The notes beneath the pieces were generated by a model, which ran no database searches, was not told the DNA's origin, and was given only the letters and a program-made list of their open reading frames with translations. 64,000 nucleotides of DNA from Agrobacterium tumefaciens (lineage in GTDB: Bacteria > Pseudomonadota > Alphaproteobacteria > Rhizobiales > Rhizobiaceae). The stretch covers positions 496,001 to 560,000 of the forward strand of contig JAGIAH010000009.1 in assembly GCA_017744915.1 (NCBI GenBank), in the 5' to 3' direction. The position numbers and the translations under genes were made by a program. Each line of letters starts with the position of its first letter. Positions within the stretch are counted from its first letter, which is position 1. Shown in pieces: positions 53,486 to 62,454 of this stretch.

Positions 53486-54804
53486 GGTTCGGCCCAGTCT
53501 GCTTCTTCCAGAACCGGCATCATGGTCCTGCCTTCCACGAGCGCGAGGAGCTGCTGGGCAATGCCGGTCCATGTGAACAGGCTGCGTGCCTTGTGCGCCC
53601 CCATGCGGGAAAGCCGCCCGTAAAGCCGCTCATGCTTGAACGGCTTCATCATGGTGATGCCGAGGTCTTCCTTGTCGAAAGGATCGGCAAACAGGGCATG
53701 TCGCCCATAGCTGACGGCGCGGAACAGCCCGCCATGAATGGTGACGACGGTGGGCGTGCCGCTCGCCATGGCCTCGATCGCGGTCATGCCGAAGGGTTCG
53801 TAGCGGCTGGAAAGCACGAAAAGATCGGCGGCGCGATAGATATCCGGCAGGTCTTCATCCGCGACATAACCGGAAAATGCCACCTTGTCTTCCAGGCCGA
53901 GCGATTTCACCCGTTCCTTCAGCTGGTTGAGAATGGTGGTTTCGTGCTCATCCATATTCTCGCCGCCGACAGCCAGATGCAGGCGGGCTTCAGGCTCGCG
54001 CTCGGCAAGCACGGAGAAACCGTCGATCAGGAGATCATAACCCTTGTTGGTGGCGAGCCGCCCGAGCGCCAGCACCACCTTGCCCTCGAAACCGAAACGC
54101 TGGCGGATCATCTGCCGCGTCGCATCCGAAACCGGGAAGAAACGGTTGTCGTCATAACCCGGCGGGATCATGTGGATATGTTTGCGCTTGAGGCCGTAAT
54201 CCTCGATCAGCACGTCTAGCTGCACCGGCGTCGTGGCGATCACCATGTCGCAGCTGCGGTAGATGATCAGCTCATGCTGGATGCGTTCCCTGAAGTTGAA
54301 TTCCAGCTCGAACGTATCGGATTTTTCCGGGTAGTCGGTCTCCATCTGGCGCTTCTTCCAGATGCCGAGCGAATGTGGCGTGTGCAGATGCGGGATCTTC
54401 AGCGCTTCGGAAAGCCGCTGCCCGGCGACGCCGGCATCCCAGTAATGGCTGTTGATGAAGGAATAATTCAGGTCGTTTTTCTTGATGAAACGCAGCGCGT
54501 TTTCGCACCATTCCATCAGGTGCCGGTGCAGATATTCCTTGGGAATGAAATCGCGCCCGCCGCAGGGAATGCGCACCACACGGACGCGCTCGTCAACCTC
54601 GTCGAATTCCGGCTGGTCTTCGAAGCGGCGGGTATAAAGATCGACGGTATAACCGAGCTGACCGAGTTTGCGTGCAAGCTCAAGCACATAAACCACCTGT
54701 CCCCCGGTATCGGCAGCGCCCAGTGGCGGGTGCGCGGCGACATAGCCATGCGTCGATATGAGAGCTATCCGCGGATAGCGTTCAGTTTCGCTCGTGGTTG
54801 TCAT
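53467..54804 (-). CDS. mfpsA: Mannosylfructose-phosphate synthase
   Basis: This retaining GT4-family glycosyltransferase (445 residues) resembles sucrose-phosphate synthases: ALISTHGYVAAHPPLGAADTGGQVVYVLELARKLG at the N-terminus, LHTPHSLGIWKKRQME, ATTPVQLDVLIEDY, and the nucleotide-binding region LGRLATNKGYDLLI...SSRYEPFGMTAIEAMASGTP. In Agrobacterium the enzyme joins GDP-mannose and fructose-6-phosphate. The start is ATG 54804, with GGGA nearby; ATG 54813 and TTG 54831 are in-frame alternatives. It overlaps the phosphatase gene by 19 bases and lies behind a co-directional GntR regulator. Confidence 0.9.
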   Translation of the reverse strand: MTTTSETERYPRIALISTHGYVAAHPPLGAADTGGQVVYVLELARKLGQLGYTVDLYTRRFEDQPEFDEVDERVRVVRIPCGGRDFIPKEYLHRHLMEWCENALRFIKKNDLNYSFINSHYWDAGVAGQRLSEALKIPHLHTPHSLGIWKKRQMETDYPEKSDTFELEFNFRERIQHELIIYRSCDMVIATTPVQLDVLIEDYGLKRKHIHMIPPGYDDNRFFPVSDATRQMIRQRFGFEGKVVLALGRLATNKGYDLLIDGFSVLAEREPEARLHLAVGGENMDEHETTILNQLKERVKSLGLEDKVAFSGYVADEDLPDIYRAADLFVLSSRYEPFGMTAIEAMASGTPTVVTIHGGLFRAVSYGRHALFADPFDKEDLGITMMKPFKHERLYGRLSRMGAHKARSLFTWTGIAQQLLALVEGRTMMPVLEEADWAEPWNDGD

Positions 54805-54916
54805 GGGTCCCATCTTGGTAAATTTTTCCAATTAACCCGATAAAAAGACCGAACAGCACAAAAGGTTCCATAAAAACCCGAATAAAATGGATGGTGTATT
54901 TCGCCGGATGGCGTTT

Positions 54917-55690
54917 TCAGCTGCTGCGCTGCTGCTGTCGCAGGCGGGAAATCCGGTCCCATTCGCGCGCCTGATGCGCCCTGGATGTCGTCTCCATGAT
55001 GAAGTCGATATGGGCTTCCGCCGCCGCTCTTGCCGCTGCCGGGTCGCCGGCGGCAATGGCGTCGTGGATGGCGATGTGCTGCCGTAACACCTCGTCATGG
55101 GCGCCCGCGATGGTGAAGATGAGGTGACGATTATAGAAGATGTCGTCGCTCAGGAGCCGGTAGCAGGACCGCAATGTGTGCATCAGCACGATATTATGTG
55201 CCGCCTCGCCAATGGCATTGTGGAATTCCACGTCGCCCGAGAGCTCCTCATCGAAGCGGCCGGCCTCGTGCGCTTCACGCATTCTGTCGACGATGGCGGC
55301 AAGGTTGCGCCTGTCCGGTTCCGTTGCCCGCTTTGCGGCAAGTTCGGCGGTCATGCCTTCAATGTAGCGGCGATATTCGAGGAAATCCCGCGTCGCCCGA
55401 CTGTGGCGAGTGATCAGCGCACTTAACGGGTCGGAAAACACCGGGCCAACAATATCGGCCACATAGGTGCCGCCGCCATGCCGGCTGGTGAGAAGGCCAC
55501 GCGTCTCCAGTTCCTTCAGCGCTTCCCGCAGGATCGGGCGTGATACATCCAGCTTCTGCGCCAGTTCCCGCTCGCCGGGCAATCGGTCGCCATCGCGCAA
55601 TATGCCGTCGAGGATCAATTCCTCGAAACGTAAGATCACCTCCTGCGATGTGCGGCTGTGCTCGATGCGCGCAAAAAGCGTTTCGTCCAT
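54917..55690 (-). CDS. FadR-type GntR transcriptional regulator
   Basis: A 257-residue regulator. The winged helix has LPGERELAQKLDVSRPILREALKELETRGLL and GGTYVAD. The FCD domain carries metal/ligand-site residues (DVEFHNAIGEAAHN, HDEVLRQHIAIHDAIAAGD with His residues spaced as in metal-binding FCD). ATG 55690 follows GGAGAG; longer open frame upstream is not protein-like. It lies directly upstream of mfpsA on the same strand with about 110 bases between, suggesting it may control the mannosylfructose genes or be co-transcribed with them. Confidence 0.9.
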   Translation of the reverse strand: MDETLFARIEHSRTSQEVILRFEELILDGILRDGDRLPGERELAQKLDVSRPILREALKELETRGLLTSRHGGGTYVADIVGPVFSDPLSALITRHSRATRDFLEYRRYIEGMTAELAAKRATEPDRRNLAAIVDRMREAHEAGRFDEELSGDVEFHNAIGEAAHNIVLMHTLRSCYRLLSDDIFYNRHLIFTIAGAHDEVLRQHIAIHDAIAAGDPAAARAAAEAHIDFIMETTSRAHQAREWDRISRLRQQQRSS

Positions 55691-55981
55691 CGCAGAACTC
55701 TCCGGCGAAATGCCGCCCCCATGTGATGCAGGGCAAATTATCAGCGAAGCGGCGCACTGGTCAAATATTCTATCCAGTTCCCTGTTCAGCTGTATCAATG
55801 CCTGCGGCAACGCGGCATCTGCCTTTTCGAATTGGCTTTTGTTAAAGCAGTTCCCGGACAGGGTGATGGTGGCGGATTTTTCTGCCAGGTGGATCAAAAC
55901 AATTACATCGGCTTCGATTGCGATGTTTTCATTGCAATCGATGTTTTAGAAATCCGGATAAGAAGCGGGGACGGTATAGCA

Positions 55982-57256
55982 ATGGCCAAGGGTAGATTTG
56001 CATTCGCGAGCGCGCCGGAAAGATCGCTGGCTCTGGGTGAGGTTCATGCGCGGCCGACCGTGCTGCTTGCCCCGTCGCGTATCATCATCCAGCTTGCCTT
56101 CATGATGGATGGCGGCTCGGCCGTGCACCATTCGGTCATTGCGGAAATGTCGCGCAGCCGCGGTGTCGCGCCGCCGGAGCGCGATGCCCGCCACCATGCG
56201 ATGCCCTGGGGGCAGGGCACACTGCGCTGGGAACGGCATACGGAATTTTCGACCTGGTTCTGGGATGGTCCCGCGCCGGAGAAATTCGGCGGCGAGATTG
56301 CCGGTGACCCTTTCGGTGACGGCTTTTCGCCGCCCGGTTCGCTGATCTCAGGCGTGCGGCTGGAAATCCGCCCGGAAAACGGTGTCACCTCCCAGGCGGA
56401 AGCGATGCTTGAACCGACCAGTCTCTGTCACAGCGATGTGCGCGACGGGCAGGCGGCGATCCTCACCGACTTCCGCCAGGATCGTGACGGGCTGACGCAG
56501 ATACTGGTGATCGACAGGGGCCTCACCGATTATAGCCGCGGCGCGCTGGTGCAGCGGCTGCTGGATATCGAGACCTATCGCACGCTCGCCATGCTCGGCC
56601 TGCCGATGGCGCAGACGCTGTCGCCGGACATTCGCCGCATCGAAGATGGCCTGACCGGCATCACCCAGCGCATGAAGAGCGACGCCCGCGACGAGGCGGA
56701 TGCGCTGCTGGCCGAAATGACCCGGCTTGCCGCCGAGCTGGAGGCCAATGCCGCGCTAAGCCTTTATCGTTTCGGCGCCAGCCGCGCCTATGACGGCATC
56801 GTGCGCGAACGCATCCGGGCGCTCGCGGAAACGCCCGTTCAGGGCCATGAGACCATGGGCAGCTTTCTGGAACGGCGCATGGCGCCGGCCATGCGCACCT
56901 GCCAGTCGGTGGAGGAGCGGCAGGCCAACCTGTCGCGCAAGCTCTATCGCGCCACCGCGCTCGTCAGAAGCTGGATCGATGTGGAACTGGAACGGCAGAA
57001 TACGGTGCTGCTCAACGCCATGAACAAGCGCGCCGCCATGCAGCTTCGCCTGCAGCAGACGGTGGAAGGGCTCTCGGTTGCGGCGATCTCCTATTATGTC
57101 GTCGGGCTTATCGGTTATCTCACCAAGGCGATCAGCCATGACGTGCTGCCGGTCGATCCGGCCGTCGTCACCGGCATTTCCGTTCCCTTCGCAGTGCTTG
57201 GCGTCTGGTGGGTGGTGCGCCGCATCCGCCGCTCCCATGCCGAGGGCGGGCATTGA
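55982..57256 (+). CDS. DUF3422 family protein
   Basis: A 424-residue protein matching the DUF3422 pattern: an N-terminal RSLALGEVHARPTVLL, HHAMPWGQGTLRWERHTEFSTWFWDGP, a long helical middle (IRRIEDGLTGITQRM), and two C-terminal hydrophobic helices around SYYVVGLIGYL and GISVPFAVLGVWWVV. Likely anchored in the inner membrane by its C-terminus. Function unknown. ATG 55982 follows GGGGAC. Divergent from the GntR regulator. Confidence 0.88.
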   Translation: MAKGRFAFASAPERSLALGEVHARPTVLLAPSRIIIQLAFMMDGGSAVHHSVIAEMSRSRGVAPPERDARHHAMPWGQGTLRWERHTEFSTWFWDGPAPEKFGGEIAGDPFGDGFSPPGSLISGVRLEIRPENGVTSQAEAMLEPTSLCHSDVRDGQAAILTDFRQDRDGLTQILVIDRGLTDYSRGALVQRLLDIETYRTLAMLGLPMAQTLSPDIRRIEDGLTGITQRMKSDARDEADALLAEMTRLAAELEANAALSLYRFGASRAYDGIVRERIRALAETPVQGHETMGSFLERRMAPAMRTCQSVEERQANLSRKLYRATALVRSWIDVELERQNTVLLNAMNKRAAMQLRLQQTVEGLSVAAISYYVVGLIGYLTKAISHDVLPVDPAVVTGISVPFAVLGVWWVVRRIRRSHAEGGH

Positions 57257-57266
57257 AATCAGGATG

Positions 57267-58166
57267 TCAGCCCTGCTCCCAATAGGGTGAAGGCCCATAA
57301 AGCCCGGCGAGATAATCGATGAACAGCCGCACCTTCGTAGGCAGAAACTGTCGGCTCGGATAAACCGCAGACAGCGTCACATTGCGCGACCCCTCATAAC
57401 CGGGCAGCACCTGCACCAGCTTCCCGCCGCGCAATTCATGGCCGATATCCCATGTCGAACGCAGCGCAATACCAAGCCCGGATATCACCGCCTCGCGGAT
57501 CACCTCGCTTGAATTGGTGACCAGCATGCCCTCCGGGCGAATGCTCAGCGCCCCGCCCGGTCCCTCCAACCGCCAGATATCGTTATTGTGCGCCGGCAGG
57601 CAGCGGTGTTTCTTCAGATCCTCAATTGTAGCAGGCATGCCATGCGCGGCCACATAATCCGCCGAGGCGCAGAGCACACGCCGCACCGGCGCCAGCCTGC
57701 GGGCCACAAGGCTGGAGGAATTGAGATCGGCGATGCGGATCGCCAGATCATAGCCACCTTCGATGATATCGATGAACTCGTCGCTCAGCACCAGATTGAC
57801 CGACAGGTCCGGATGCCGCTCCATGAAACCCTTCAAATGCGGCGCGATATGCATGCGCCCGAAGGAGGTGGGGGCGGAAACCTTCAGCGTGCCGTTAACG
57901 GTGTTGGCCCGGCCGGACACAAAATCCTCGGCCTCTTCCAGCCCTTCCAGCACGGCCAGCACCCGCTCGTAAAAACCCTGTCCGGCTTCGGTCAAAGAAA
58001 TCTGCCGCGTCGTGCGCTGGAAAAGCCGGGCGCCCAGCTTTTCTTCCAGCCGCTTGATGCGCTTGGAAATCACGGCGGGCGAATAGCCAAGCTCCCTGGC
58101 GGCCAGCGACATGCTGCCGGAGGCGGCAACGCTTGCGAAGACTTCCAGATCACCCAGATTTGTCAC
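57267..58166 (-). CDS. LysR-family regulator next to glcDEF
   Basis: The 299-residue protein has a LysR helix-turn-helix (LGDLEVFASVAASGSMSLAARELGYSPAVISKRIKRLEE) and an effector domain (LKVSAPTSFGRMHIAPHLKGFMERHPDLSVNLVLSDE) of the CrgA/DsdC-like subtype. It is divergent from glcD across 111 bases. The position suggests control of glycolate oxidation; the FadR-type GntR at 55 kb is an alternative, since glc operons in other bacteria use GntR proteins. Confidence 0.93.
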   Translation of the reverse strand: MTNLGDLEVFASVAASGSMSLAARELGYSPAVISKRIKRLEEKLGARLFQRTTRQISLTEAGQGFYERVLAVLEGLEEAEDFVSGRANTVNGTLKVSAPTSFGRMHIAPHLKGFMERHPDLSVNLVLSDEFIDIIEGGYDLAIRIADLNSSSLVARRLAPVRRVLCASADYVAAHGMPATIEDLKKHRCLPAHNNDIWRLEGPGGALSIRPEGMLVTNSSEVIREAVISGLGIALRSTWDIGHELRGGKLVQVLPGYEGSRNVTLSAVYPSRQFLPTKVRLFIDYLAGLYGPSPYWEQG

Positions 58167-58181
58167 AGTTGTCTCCGATTA

Positions 58182-58196
58182 TTTCCGGAATGGAAA
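58182..58196. promoter_or_regulatory. Possible LysR operator, glcD divergent region
   Basis: TTTCC-N5-GGAAA (58182-58196) is an interrupted palindrome containing a T-N11-A core (58183-58195), the minimal LysR box. It lies 16 bases upstream of the LysR start and 82 upstream of glcD. Confidence 0.4.
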
Positions 58197-58277
58197 AAAT
58201 CCTTAGCATTTGATTGCGTCGTTTCAAAGTGGTAAAGAAAGAATACCAGTTGGAGGAACGTGCATGGAGGAGGAGCG

Positions 58278-59711
58278 GTGACTCAGCCGATCAAGTTTCT
58301 GGAGCCGCGTGCGAAGGTCGTCGCGGATCGTGACCGCATCATAGCGGACCTCAAGGATATCCTGCCGGTGGACTGTCTTGTGCATGAGCCGCGTGAGCTC
58401 GTGCCTTTCGAAACCGATGCCTTCGTCTCCTATCGCCGCCTGCCGCTGGCTGTGGCGCTGCCGAAAACGACGGAAGAAGTGGCGGCGGTGATGAAATATT
58501 GCCACCGCTACGGCATTCCGGTCGTGCCGCGTGGCGCCGGCACGTCGTTGTCCGGCGGTGCCATCCCGCAGGAGGATGCGGTAGTGATCGGCCTTTCGAA
58601 GATGAGCGCGATCCTTGAACTCGATTTTTACAATCGCACGGCGCGGGTGCAGGCGGGTGTCACCAACCTCTCCATTTCCGATGCGGCGGGCGCGGAGGGT
58701 TTCTTTTATGCGCCCGATCCCAGCTCGCAGCTTGCCTGCACCATCGGCGGCAATATCGGCATGAATTCCGGTGGCGCGCATTGCCTGAAATACGGCGTCA
58801 CCACCAATAATCTGCTCGGCGTGAAAATGGTGCTGGTGGATGGCACGGTGCTGGAGCTGGGCGGCAAACATCTCGACGCTGCCGGTTACGATCTTCTCGC
58901 CCTTGTCTGCGGTTCGGAAGGCCAGCTCGGCATCGTCACGGAAGCGACGGTGCGGCTGATCGCCAAGCCGGAAGGGGCGCGGCCGGTGCTGTTCGGTTTC
59001 GAAACCTCTGAAGAAGCGGGCTCCTGCGTCGCCGATATCATCGGCGCGGGCATCATCCCGGTCGCCATCGAATTCATGGACAAACCGGCCATCGAGATCT
59101 GCGAGGCCTTCGCCAAGGCGGGTTATCCGCTGGATGTCGGCGCGCTTTTGATCGTCGAGGTCGAAGGCTCCGAGGCGGAAATGGACGCCATGCTGGCCGA
59201 TATCGTCACCATTGCCAGAAAACATGGCGTGAAGACGGTGAAGGAATGCCAGTCTGCCATGGAAGCGGCAGCGATCTGGAAAGGCCGCAAATCCGCGTTC
59301 GGCGCAACCGGCCGTATTGCGGATTATATCTGTATGGATGGCACGGTGCCGCTTTCCCAGCTTTCCTATGTGTTGAAAAAGACCAGCGAAATCACCGACC
59401 GGCTCGGCCTGCGCGTCGCCAATGTCTTCCATGCCGGCGATGGCAACATGCACCCGCTCATCCTGTTCAACGCCAATGATCCTGATGATGCGGCCCGCGC
59501 GGAAGAGGCGGGCAATGAAATATTGAAACTCTGCGTCGATGCGGGCGGTTGTCTCACCGGTGAGCATGGTGTCGGTATCGAGAAACGGGATTTGATGCGG
59601 CATCAATATGGCGAGGCCGATCTTGCCCAGCAGATGGCGGTACGAACGGCCTTTGACGAGGGCTGGCTGATGAACCCTTCCAAGGTGTTTCCGCTGGAGG
59701 GGAGAGGGTGA
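58278..59711 (+). CDS. glcD: Glycolate oxidase FAD-linked subunit GlcD
   Basis: GlcD is the FAD/substrate-binding subunit of the GlcDEF complex that oxidises glycolate to glyoxylate. The 477-residue protein shows the PCMH FAD-binding pattern (IPVVPRGAGTSLSGGAIP, SSQLACTIGGNIGMNSGGAHCLKYGVTTNNLLG) and the C-terminal VFHAGDGNMHPLI and GGCLTGEHGVGIEKR. The GTG start at 58278 has GGAGGAG just upstream. A D-lactate dehydrogenase would look similar, but the following glcE and glcF decide it. Confidence 0.95.
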   Translation: MTQPIKFLEPRAKVVADRDRIIADLKDILPVDCLVHEPRELVPFETDAFVSYRRLPLAVALPKTTEEVAAVMKYCHRYGIPVVPRGAGTSLSGGAIPQEDAVVIGLSKMSAILELDFYNRTARVQAGVTNLSISDAAGAEGFFYAPDPSSQLACTIGGNIGMNSGGAHCLKYGVTTNNLLGVKMVLVDGTVLELGGKHLDAAGYDLLALVCGSEGQLGIVTEATVRLIAKPEGARPVLFGFETSEEAGSCVADIIGAGIIPVAIEFMDKPAIEICEAFAKAGYPLDVGALLIVEVEGSEAEMDAMLADIVTIARKHGVKTVKECQSAMEAAAIWKGRKSAFGATGRIADYICMDGTVPLSQLSYVLKKTSEITDRLGLRVANVFHAGDGNMHPLILFNANDPDDAARAEEAGNEILKLCVDAGGCLTGEHGVGIEKRDLMRHQYGEADLAQQMAVRTAFDEGWLMNPSKVFPLEGRG

Positions 59712-59747
59712 TGGGTGTGAGATTTGTGACGTTGGAGGGTGTGGCTT

Positions 59748-59887
59748 ACCCCCCTCTGCCCTGCCGGGCATCTCCCCCTCAAGGGGGGAGATCGATATGC
59801 CGCATCCGCTCGTTCCAGAGGCAGGGGGCTATCCGCTTGCCGATCTCCCCCCTTGAGGGGGAGATGCCCGGCAGGGCAGAGGGGGGT
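59748..59887. repeat. Dispersed inverted repeat element, copy 2, inside the glc operon
   Basis: Perfectly matching 47-base arms (59748-59794 and 59841-59887) surround 46 unrelated bases. The arm sequence is that of copy 1 at 31932-32088. This copy fills the glcD-glcE gap. Confidence 0.95.
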
Positions 59888-59934
59888 GCCCCTCGCACAA
59901 ACGTCCCTGTCCCATGCCCGGAGCCCACCACCCC

Positions 59935-61149
59935 ATGCTGACCCCCTATGCAGAAACCCAGGTCGCCGACATCATCCGCGATTACGCCGACCGAAAAGCC
60001 GCGCTAAAAATCATCGGCGGCAACACCCGCTCCGGTTTCGGCAATGCGGTTGCGGCAGATGAGGCGCTTTCCTCCCGCGCAATGTCCGGCATCGTCGCCT
60101 ACAACCCCGCCGAAATGGTCATGACCGCCAAGGCCGGCACACCGCTTGCCACCGTCGAGGCCGCCCTTGCACAAAACCGGCAGACGATGGCTTTCGAGCC
60201 GATGGACCACCGTCCGATCATGGCAACCGAAGGCGAGCCGACCATTGGCGGTGTTTTTGCCGCCAATGTTTCCGGCCCGCGTCGCTACGTGGCCGGTGCG
60301 GCACGCGACAGCCTGCTCGGCATCCGTTTCGTCAATGGCAGCGGCGAGATCATCAAGGCCGGCGGTCGGGTGATGAAGAATGTCACCGGGCTTGATCTCT
60401 CGAAATTCCTGGCCGGATCCTTCGGTACGCTCGGTTTTCTCACCGAAGTCACCTTCCGCGTATTGCCGAAACCAGCGGCAGAAAAAACCGTCATCGTTTC
60501 CGGCCTCGATGACGATGCGGCAACGCGCATCATGGCGGCGGCGATGGCGATGAGCGTTGAGGTCTCCGGTGCAGCGCATCTGCCGGAAAGCGTGCGTTCC
60601 CGCTTCATTGACGGTGCCCTGCCGGAAGGCCCGGCGACCATTCTGCGGCTGGAAGGGCTCGCCGCCTCGGTGGAGGCGCGCGCGGCGAAACTCCTTTCGG
60701 TCATGGATCGGGTCGGCCCATGGGCGCTGCTGGAGGGTGAGGAAAGCGGGTTTTTGTGGCGGCAGGTGCGCGATGTCGCGCCCTATGCCGGGCAGGGCGC
60801 AAAACCGCTCTGGAAAGTCTCGGTCGCGCCCGCGGAAGGTCACCGTCTTGTCGCGGCGCTGCGCATGGAAGCGGGTATCGATGCCTTTTACGACTGGCAG
60901 GGCGGCCTCGTCTGGATGCAGATGGAAGCCGACCCCGAGGCGGATTTGCTGCGTGGCGCCATCCGGGCGCTGGGCGGTGGCCATGCAACATTGCTGAGGG
61001 CGAGTGACGCGGTGCGCGCAACTGTCGCTGCCTTCGAACCGCGCCCGCCGGCGGAGGCGCTGCTTTCTGAGCGTATCAGGGAAAAGCTCGATCCGGCGGG
61101 CATCTTCAATCCCGGCAAGATGGCCGTAACGATAGAAAGGGCCGTCTGA
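59935..61149 (+). CDS. glcE: Glycolate oxidase FAD-binding subunit GlcE
   Basis: This 404-residue protein has a PCMH-type FAD-binding N-terminal domain (LKIIGGNTRSGFG, TIGGVFAANVSGPRRYVAGAARDSLLGIRFVNGSGEIIKAGGRVMKNVTGLDLSKFLAGSFGTLGFLTEVTFRV) and a shorter C-terminal domain than GlcD. It is part of the glycolate oxidase complex. ATG 59935 is preferred over ATG 59914. The gap of 223 bases from glcD is filled by a palindromic repeat. It stops three bases before glcF. Confidence 0.95.
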   Translation: MLTPYAETQVADIIRDYADRKAALKIIGGNTRSGFGNAVAADEALSSRAMSGIVAYNPAEMVMTAKAGTPLATVEAALAQNRQTMAFEPMDHRPIMATEGEPTIGGVFAANVSGPRRYVAGAARDSLLGIRFVNGSGEIIKAGGRVMKNVTGLDLSKFLAGSFGTLGFLTEVTFRVLPKPAAEKTVIVSGLDDDAATRIMAAAMAMSVEVSGAAHLPESVRSRFIDGALPEGPATILRLEGLAASVEARAAKLLSVMDRVGPWALLEGEESGFLWRQVRDVAPYAGQGAKPLWKVSVAPAEGHRLVAALRMEAGIDAFYDWQGGLVWMQMEADPEADLLRGAIRALGGGHATLLRASDAVRATVAAFEPRPPAEALLSERIREKLDPAGIFNPGKMAVTIERAV

Positions 61150-61152
61150 ACC

Positions 61153-62454
61153 ATGCAAACATCCTTCACGCCCGAACAGCTGGCCGATCCGCATGTGGCG
61201 GAATCCGAAAAAATCCTGCGCAAATGTGTGCATTGCGGCTTCTGCACCGCCACCTGTCCCACCTATGTCACGCTCGGCAACGAGCTGGACAGCCCGCGCG
61301 GCCGCATCTACCTCATCAAGGACATGCTGGAAAACAGCCGCCCGGCCGATCGTGAAGTGGTTACCCATATCGACCGCTGTCTCTCCTGTCTTGCCTGCAC
61401 CACCACGTGTCCCTCCGGCGTGGATTACATGCATCTGGTCGATCACGCCCGCGCCCATATCGAACAGACCTATAAGCGGCCTTTCATGGACCGGCTGATC
61501 CGCAATCTTCTGGTTGCCGTCCTGCCGCATCCCGCCCGTTTCCGGCTGGCCCTGCATCTGGCCCGGCTGGCGCGACCTTTCGCGGGCCTGCTTGCCAAGG
61601 TTCCGGCGCTGAAACCCCTGCAATCCATGCTCGCCCTTGCCCCCGCTGCGGTGCCTCCGGCCTCCGCATCCGCCCGTCCGGGCGCACGGCCGGTCGAAGG
61701 CGAAAAGCGCGGGCGTGTCGCCATCCTCACCGGCTGCGCCCAGCCGGTGCTCGATCCCGGTATCAACGAGGCGACGCTCAGGCTTCTTGCACGGCTCGGC
61801 ATCGAGGTTGTCGTGCCGAGGGGCGAGGGCTGCTGCGGTTCGCTGGTGCATCACATGGGCCGTGAGGAGGAGGCGCTTGCCTCTGCCCGGCGCAATGTCG
61901 ATGTCTGGACACGGGAGATGGAGGAGGGCGGCCTTGACGCCATCATCATCACCGCTTCCGGTTGCGGCACCACCATCAAGGATTATGGCCATATGCTGCG
62001 GCTCGATCCGGCCTATGCCGAAAAAGCCGCACGTGTCTCGGCGCTTGCGAAGGACATCACCGAATATCTCGCCACCCTCGATCTGCCGCAAAGGGAGAGC
62101 CAGGGACTGACTGTCGCCTATCATTCCGCCTGCTCCATGCAGCATGGCCAGAAGATCACGCTCGCGCCGAAACAGCTCTTGAAAGCGGCGGGTTTTACCG
62201 TGCGTGATCCGGCGGAAGGGCATCTGTGCTGCGGTTCGGCCGGAACCTACAACATCCTGCAGCCGGAAATTTCCGCCAAGCTCAAGGCGCGTAAGGTGAA
62301 AAATATCGAAGCCACGCGCGCGGATGTCATCGCCACCGGCAATATCGGCTGCATCACGCAGATCGGAACCGGCACGGATATGCCGATCCTGCACACGGTG
62401 GAACTGCTGGACTGGGCCTATGGCGGACCGAAGCCGGCGAGGCTGTCGGTTTAA
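61153..62454 (+). CDS. glcF: Glycolate oxidase iron-sulfur subunit GlcF
   Basis: The 433-residue protein has two 4Fe-4S ferredoxin motifs: CVHCGFCTATCP (Cys25, 28, 31, 35) and CLSCLACTTTCP (Cys76, 79, 82, 86). Two CCG-type cysteine-rich domains follow (GEGCCGSLVHHMG and EGHLCCGSAGTYN). It passes electrons from GlcD/GlcE to the respiratory chain. It begins three bases after glcE and overlaps the convergent outer-membrane gene by four bases at the stop codons. Confidence 0.97.
   Translation: MQTSFTPEQLADPHVAESEKILRKCVHCGFCTATCPTYVTLGNELDSPRGRIYLIKDMLENSRPADREVVTHIDRCLSCLACTTTCPSGVDYMHLVDHARAHIEQTYKRPFMDRLIRNLLVAVLPHPARFRLALHLARLARPFAGLLAKVPALKPLQSMLALAPAAVPPASASARPGARPVEGEKRGRVAILTGCAQPVLDPGINEATLRLLARLGIEVVVPRGEGCCGSLVHHMGREEEALASARRNVDVWTREMEEGGLDAIIITASGCGTTIKDYGHMLRLDPAYAEKAARVSALAKDITEYLATLDLPQRESQGLTVAYHSACSMQHGQKITLAPKQLLKAAGFTVRDPAEGHLCCGSAGTYNILQPEISAKLKARKVKNIEATRADVIATGNIGCITQIGTGTDMPILHTVELLDWAYGGPKPARLSV

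Noticed and set aside
60004-62394. 796-residue open frame antisense to glcE and glcF
   Set aside because: Spans two well-supported genes and shows no domain.
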